Source: JANQEU01 sp965242805
GTDB lineage: Bacteria > Bacteroidota > Bacteroidia > Cytophagales > Cyclobacteriaceae
Assembly: GCA_965242805.1 (NCBI GenBank)
Contig: CBDETD010000002.1
Location: 4,526,001 to 4,590,000 of the forward strand
Length of the DNA stretch: 64,000 nucleotides
Direction of reading: 5' to 3'
Shown here in pieces: positions 60,430 through 64,000 of the stretch (within the stretch, counting starts at the first letter, position 1; every line of letters starts with the position of its first letter). A model generated the notes under the pieces. It was not told the DNA's origin, did not search any database, and saw nothing but the letters and a program-made list of their open reading frames with translations. Both the position numbers and the translations under genes were made by a program.

Positions 60430-61638
60430 CTACAATCCCGACTCCCGATACACAAAGATCGGAAACACTTCCCCCTCGAGGAAATCATTCCTCCCTCTTG
60501 GTAGTTGAATGAAAGCATCCGCTTCCACCAAATTTGCAAAATCACCAGAACCATTGCCTTTGGAGGGAGTAGCAAGGATCTCCCCATTTTCGTTGAACCC
60601 AAGTTTTACTTCCAGGAAATAGGTGAGGTCCGGTTCGAAATGAACGTCATGGGTCAGTTTCGCATGGGGTGTTCCTATGGATTGCGCCCTAAGCGAATGA
60701 TCGAGCCACGGTTTGAAATAACGCTGCATGCACATGAATGACGATACAGGGTTTCCTGGGAAGGCGAATACAGTACATGACGATCCGTAATGCCCAAACC
60801 AGAAAGGTTTGCCGGGTCGTTGCTTGATCCGGTGGAAGAGTTTCTCCACACCGATCTCGTCCATTGCCTGTGGCAGGTAATCGAACTTACCTTTGGAAAC
60901 GCCACCACTAATTATGATCAGATCGTACTCCTCGACATAGGCCTTCAACTTTTCCTTGATGGTCTCAAGGTCATCTTTCAGGTGCGCCTGAACTACGTCG
61001 ATATTATAATGCTTTAGCACCGTTGTGAGACGGTAGACATTACTTTTTCTGATCTGATGAGGTAGTGGTGAATCCTGGATATCCACTAGTTCATCTCCAC
61101 TTGAGAGGACGAGGGTCCTGGGTAATTTGCTAACAAGGATCTCAGCTTTTCCCACTGTGGCACAAACGCCTACTTCGCTTGATGAAAGACGGATCCCCGG
61201 AGCGATGACCTGTTCTCCTTCTTTTCTATCCAGACCTTTGAAATGAACGTTTTGTCTAAATTTCAATGCATCTACCTCCAATGTTGCTACCCCATCCTTA
61301 ATGTTGATCATCTCATATGGAATTACGGTATCCACACCTTTTGGAAGACTGGCTCCCGTCATCACTTCCAGGCATTTTTTAGGATCAAGTAGTTCTTTCT
61401 GAATATCGCCTGCAGCCATGACACCTTCTATTTCGAACTGCTTCTGTCCTTTTTCGAAAGTTGAATACAGGATAGCAATACCATCCATGGTGACACGATC
61501 ATAGGGAGGAAAATCACGATCTGCATATATCGGTTCCCGCAGCACACGGCCAATCCCGTTTTCAAGTGAAATGGATTCAGTTCCGAAATCCCGAACCTGG
61601 CTTTCGATTATATCTAGGGCTTCGTCTACAGTGATCAT
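60430..61638 (-). CDS. moeA: Molybdopterin molybdenumtransferase MoeA
   Basis: 402 residues. It inserts molybdate into adenylylated molybdopterin. MITVDEALDIIES starts it; DRVTMDGIAI is the substrate loop in domain I; VLSSGDELVD and IISGGVSKGKFDYL are in the MPT-binding domain III. The stop lies 19 bases from the end of the convergent RidA gene. It is three bases after moaA, so they are one operon. Confidence 0.96.
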   Translation of the reverse strand: MITVDEALDIIESQVRDFGTESISLENGIGRVLREPIYADRDFPPYDRVTMDGIAILYSTFEKGQKQFEIEGVMAAGDIQKELLDPKKCLEVMTGASLPKGVDTVIPYEMINIKDGVATLEVDALKFRQNVHFKGLDRKEGEQVIAPGIRLSSSEVGVCATVGKAEILVSKLPRTLVLSSGDELVDIQDSPLPHQIRKSNVYRLTTVLKHYNIDVVQAHLKDDLETIKEKLKAYVEEYDLIIISGGVSKGKFDYLPQAMDEIGVEKLFHRIKQRPGKPFWFGHYGSSCTVFAFPGNPVSSFMCMQRYFKPWLDHSLRAQSIGTPHAKLTHDVHFEPDLTYFLEVKLGFNENGEILATPSKGNGSGDFANLVEADAFIQLPRGRNDFLEGEVFPIFVYRESGL

Positions 61639-61641
61639 GTG

Positions 61642-62619
61642 TTATCCTCCGATGGTGGCCATGGATTCGGATACGGGTTGACGTCTTTTCTCTGCTTCAA
61701 ATCCGTCTTTCGCCCGATTATTCAAAGAAGCGTGCAAATGATCCAACAGTTCTTTGTCGGATGCCCCTGATCTCAGTATGTCCCTTAAACTCATGACTCC
61801 ATCATCATACAGACATGTTTTCAACATTCCCTGAGGGGTGATTCGGATACGGTTGCAGGATCCACAGAATGTACGCGTGTAAGCAGCAATGATCCCAAAT
61901 GACCCCTTGAAACCGGGGATCTGATAATTAATTGAAGTAGAGAATGGAGGATCCTCAAGCTTTTCAACCGGATACTCATTCTTGATATAATCAAGGATCT
62001 GTTTCATGGGCCAGAAAGTGGTATTCCCCTGACCTTCAGTCCCGTTGAACGGCATTTCCTCGATGAACCGAACGGAGACATCATTATTCCTTGTCAGCTC
62101 GAGCATTGGATAGATGTCGTCAATATTCCTTCCATCCATCACTACCATGTTGATCTTGGTCTTGATCTCACTATCTACTAGTTGATGGAAGGTGCTCATC
62201 ACCTGATCAAACATATCCCTTCGGGTGATCTCGAAGAATCGGTCTTTATCCAGGCTGTCAAGGCTAAGATTGATTGAATCTATGCCCATTCTTTCCAGAT
62301 CCTCGATCTTGTCTTCTGTGAAGGTTCCGTTCGTCGTGATATGTATTTTTTCAATGTTCTTGATCTGGGAAACCTCACCCAGGAACTCCATGATCCCTTT
62401 TCTAATGAATGGTTCTCCTCCGGTAATCCTCAGTTTGGAAATACCTTCATCCCCAAAAACTTTTATGATCCGGTACATTTCCTCAAATGTCAAAAGACTT
62501 TTCTTGTTGAGGTATTTGATACCATTCTCTGGCATGCAATAGAAACATCGTAGGTTACATCGGTCTGTAACCGCAAGTCGCAAGTAATTAATTATCCTTC
62601 CGTGATTATCTTTTAACAT
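61642..62619 (-). CDS. moaA: GTP 3',8-cyclase MoaA
   Basis: 325 residues from the ATG of MLKDNHGRI; an in-frame TTG lies 15 bases upstream. It is the radical SAM enzyme that starts molybdopterin synthesis from GTP. The first cluster is CNLRCFYC at 21-28, the second CGSCNRIRITPQGMLKTC near residue 255. It ends in the conserved double glycine ATIGG. It is divergent from sufS. Confidence 0.97.
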   Translation of the reverse strand: MLKDNHGRIINYLRLAVTDRCNLRCFYCMPENGIKYLNKKSLLTFEEMYRIIKVFGDEGISKLRITGGEPFIRKGIMEFLGEVSQIKNIEKIHITTNGTFTEDKIEDLERMGIDSINLSLDSLDKDRFFEITRRDMFDQVMSTFHQLVDSEIKTKINMVVMDGRNIDDIYPMLELTRNNDVSVRFIEEMPFNGTEGQGNTTFWPMKQILDYIKNEYPVEKLEDPPFSTSINYQIPGFKGSFGIIAAYTRTFCGSCNRIRITPQGMLKTCLYDDGVMSLRDILRSGASDKELLDHLHASLNNRAKDGFEAEKRRQPVSESMATIGG

Positions 62620-62711
62620 TTGAAATCGAATCAACGAACATCACAATTAAAAAACAACCAATAATACATATTTGTTGTTTAGAACTAGGGCAGCGGTAAG
62701 ACTTAACCCAT

Positions 62712-63914
62712 TTGTTAGAAAATATTAAAACATATTTCCCCATTTTCAGCAAGTATCCGGACCTGATCTATCTGGATAATGCGGCAACTACACAACGCCC
62801 GAAGAAGGTACTGGATGCCCTCAATGAGTTCAATGCATACGAAAATGCCAACATACACAGAGGGGTCTACGACCTGTCTACTGTGGCTTCACGGAAATAT
62901 GAGGAATCCAGAAAGAAGGTTGCTTCTTTTTTAGGATCAATCGATCCGAGGACCATTGCCTTTACCAAAGGAACCACAGAATCCATCAATGTGGTTGCTA
63001 ACTCATTTGTGAGAAATAGGCTGAAAGAAGGGGATAACATCATTGTGACAATTCTGGAACACCATGCTAATTTCATTCCCTGGCAGCGACTGGTGAAGGA
63101 GTCAAAGGTGGAATTACGGATCGTTCCCATTGATGATCGTGGTAATCTGGACCTTGAGAGTTTTAGTAACCTCCTTGACGAAAAGACTAGATTCATCTCG
63201 GTCAATCACATTTCCAATACTCTTGGCACTATAAATGACATTGAATACATTATTGAAAAAGCCCATTCCAGGGATGTTCCGGTGATGATCGATGCCGCAC
63301 AAAGCGCTGCTTTTTATGATTTGGACTGCAAAAGATTGAATTATGATTTTCTTGCTTTCTCCGGTCACAAGGTATTTGGCCCTTTTGGGGTAGGAGTACT
63401 CTATGCCAAGGAAAATTTCCATAATGAGATCCAGCCTCACAATGTCGGAGGAGGAATGGTGTCTCACGTGACATTGGAGGAAACTACTTTCCGAGAGTAT
63501 CCTTTCAATATGGAAGCCGGAACTGCTAATGTGTCGGGAGTGATCGGATTGGCCGCGGCCATTGAATTCATTGAATCGTTTAAAAAGGAAGAGGTACGGG
63601 AACACATAAACGATCTGACTCAAATGGCTATGAAAAAATTAAGTACCATTGATGGTTTGACAATAATTGGCTCACCCATAGATCAGGCTGGAATTGTTTC
63701 ATTTATTGTGGAGGGTATTCACCCGCATGATGTTTCTTCATTTTTAAACAAAGATCATATTGCAGTACGGGCTGGGATGCATTGCACACAACCCTTACTT
63801 GATTCTTTGGAGACACCCTCAACAGTAAGGGCTTCATTTAGTATCTACAATGATGAGCCGGAACTTGATAAATTAGTTGACAGTTTAAAAGAACTAATGG
63901 AATTCTGGTCATGA
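62712..63914 (+). CDS. sufS: Group II cysteine desulfurase SufS
   Basis: 400 residues, starting at a TTG with YLDNAATTQRP soon after. The PLP lysine is K220 in FSGHKVFGP and the persulfide cysteine C358 in RAGMHCTQP. It mobilises sulfur from cysteine for iron-sulfur cluster or cofactor assembly. It overlaps the next gene by four bases (ATGA) and is divergent from moaA, whose enzyme itself needs two clusters. Confidence 0.94.
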   Translation: MLENIKTYFPIFSKYPDLIYLDNAATTQRPKKVLDALNEFNAYENANIHRGVYDLSTVASRKYEESRKKVASFLGSIDPRTIAFTKGTTESINVVANSFVRNRLKEGDNIIVTILEHHANFIPWQRLVKESKVELRIVPIDDRGNLDLESFSNLLDEKTRFISVNHISNTLGTINDIEYIIEKAHSRDVPVMIDAAQSAAFYDLDCKRLNYDFLAFSGHKVFGPFGVGVLYAKENFHNEIQPHNVGGGMVSHVTLEETTFREYPFNMEAGTANVSGVIGLAAAIEFIESFKKEEVREHINDLTQMAMKKLSTIDGLTIIGSPIDQAGIVSFIVEGIHPHDVSSFLNKDHIAVRAGMHCTQPLLDSLETPSTVRASFSIYNDEPELDKLVDSLKELMEFWS

Positions 63915-64000
63915 CAAAGGAAGAAATACAGGTTTTGTATAAGGAAAAGATCATCCCGGAGAGCAGAGAACCTTATCATCTTGGGAGAAATGAGGAGGCA
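63911..64000 (+). CDS. Probable NifU/IscU-like scaffold protein (partial, right edge)
   Basis: 30 codons before the window ends, starting in an ATGA overlap with sufS. LYKEKIIPESREPYHLGRNE resembles the N-terminal helix and loop of NifU-type scaffolds (an LYxxxIxxxxxxP pattern), and the position after sufS fits. The cluster-binding cysteines are beyond the edge, so SufE or another partner cannot be excluded. Confidence 0.5.
   Translation, partial: MTKEEIQVLYKEKIIPESREPYHLGRNEEA

Noticed and set aside
1..64000. CRISPR array, prophage, insertion sequence or toxin-antitoxin pair
   Set aside because: No regularly spaced repeats, integrase, transposase, phage structural gene or small overlapping toxin pair was seen.

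Overview
The window is a compact chromosomal segment of a Bacteroidota bacterium, most likely a marine-type Cytophagales relative. The evidence is: promoter -7 boxes of the Bacteroidota form TAnnTTTG ahead of several genes; almost no Shine-Dalgarno sequences; many TTG starts; a fused 2-oxoacid dehydrogenase E1; a duplicated ExbD operon; and a TamB homologue next to tsaD. Species assignment is not possible from the sequence alone. I saw no prophage, insertion sequence, CRISPR array or restriction-modification locus. The content is mostly housekeeping with accessory genes between.

Layout. 1-4.3 kb: the 5' part of a kinase/class III aminotransferase-fold fusion that runs off the left edge, then small unknown genes, a cupin and an erythromycin-esterase-fold protein. 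4.3-9.7 kb (minus strand): a lipid/translation operon read yceD, rpmF, fabH, efp, accB, accC, plus pdxA. 9.7-13.8 kb (plus): rsmA, mgtE, a hydroxyacid dehydrogenase, greA behind a hairpin-containing leader, and a HIT hydrolase. 13.8-20.2 kb: ruvC, then a tightly overlapping seven-gene cell-envelope operon (YbhN-like membrane protein, glycosyltransferase, small unknown protein, PP2C phosphatase, deacetylase, TatD, asparaginase). 20.3-22.8 kb: tRNA-Ser and an exbB / small membrane protein / exbD / exbD operon. 22.8-29.7 kb: coiled-coil lipoprotein, HNH protein, smpB, tsaD and divergent tamB. 29.7-34.7 kb: photolyase, RNase P RNA, an NtrC-type regulator without a DNA-binding domain, a 42-residue lipoprotein, a LuxE-like protein and a lipoprotein. 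34.6-45.3 kb: fused E1, alanine dehydrogenase, a lipoprotein serpin, an HsdR-N protein, an MFS transporter, NDH-2, and a glucan phosphorylase homologue lacking its PLP lysine. 45.3-56.6 kb: two lipolytic proteins, fused isobutyryl-CoA mutase (IcmF), a lipoprotein glycosidase, DoxX, TPR, GNAT and a MobA-like nucleotidyltransferase. 56.6-60 kb: a repeat-rich stretch with a 476-bp tandem duplication that produced a truncated extra copy of a secreted-protein gene. 60-64 kb: RidA, moeA and moaA, and divergent sufS with the start of a probable NifU-like scaffold gene.

No clear new multi-gene defence or mobile system is visible. The observations most worth a second look are the tandem duplication with uneven divergence and its palindromic repeat family, the phosphorylase with threonine in place of the cofactor lysine, the kinase/phospho-lyase fusion, the greA leader hairpin, the ExbB-ExbD operon with its extra membrane subunit, the bacterial serpin, and the exchanged metal ligands in the fused E1.
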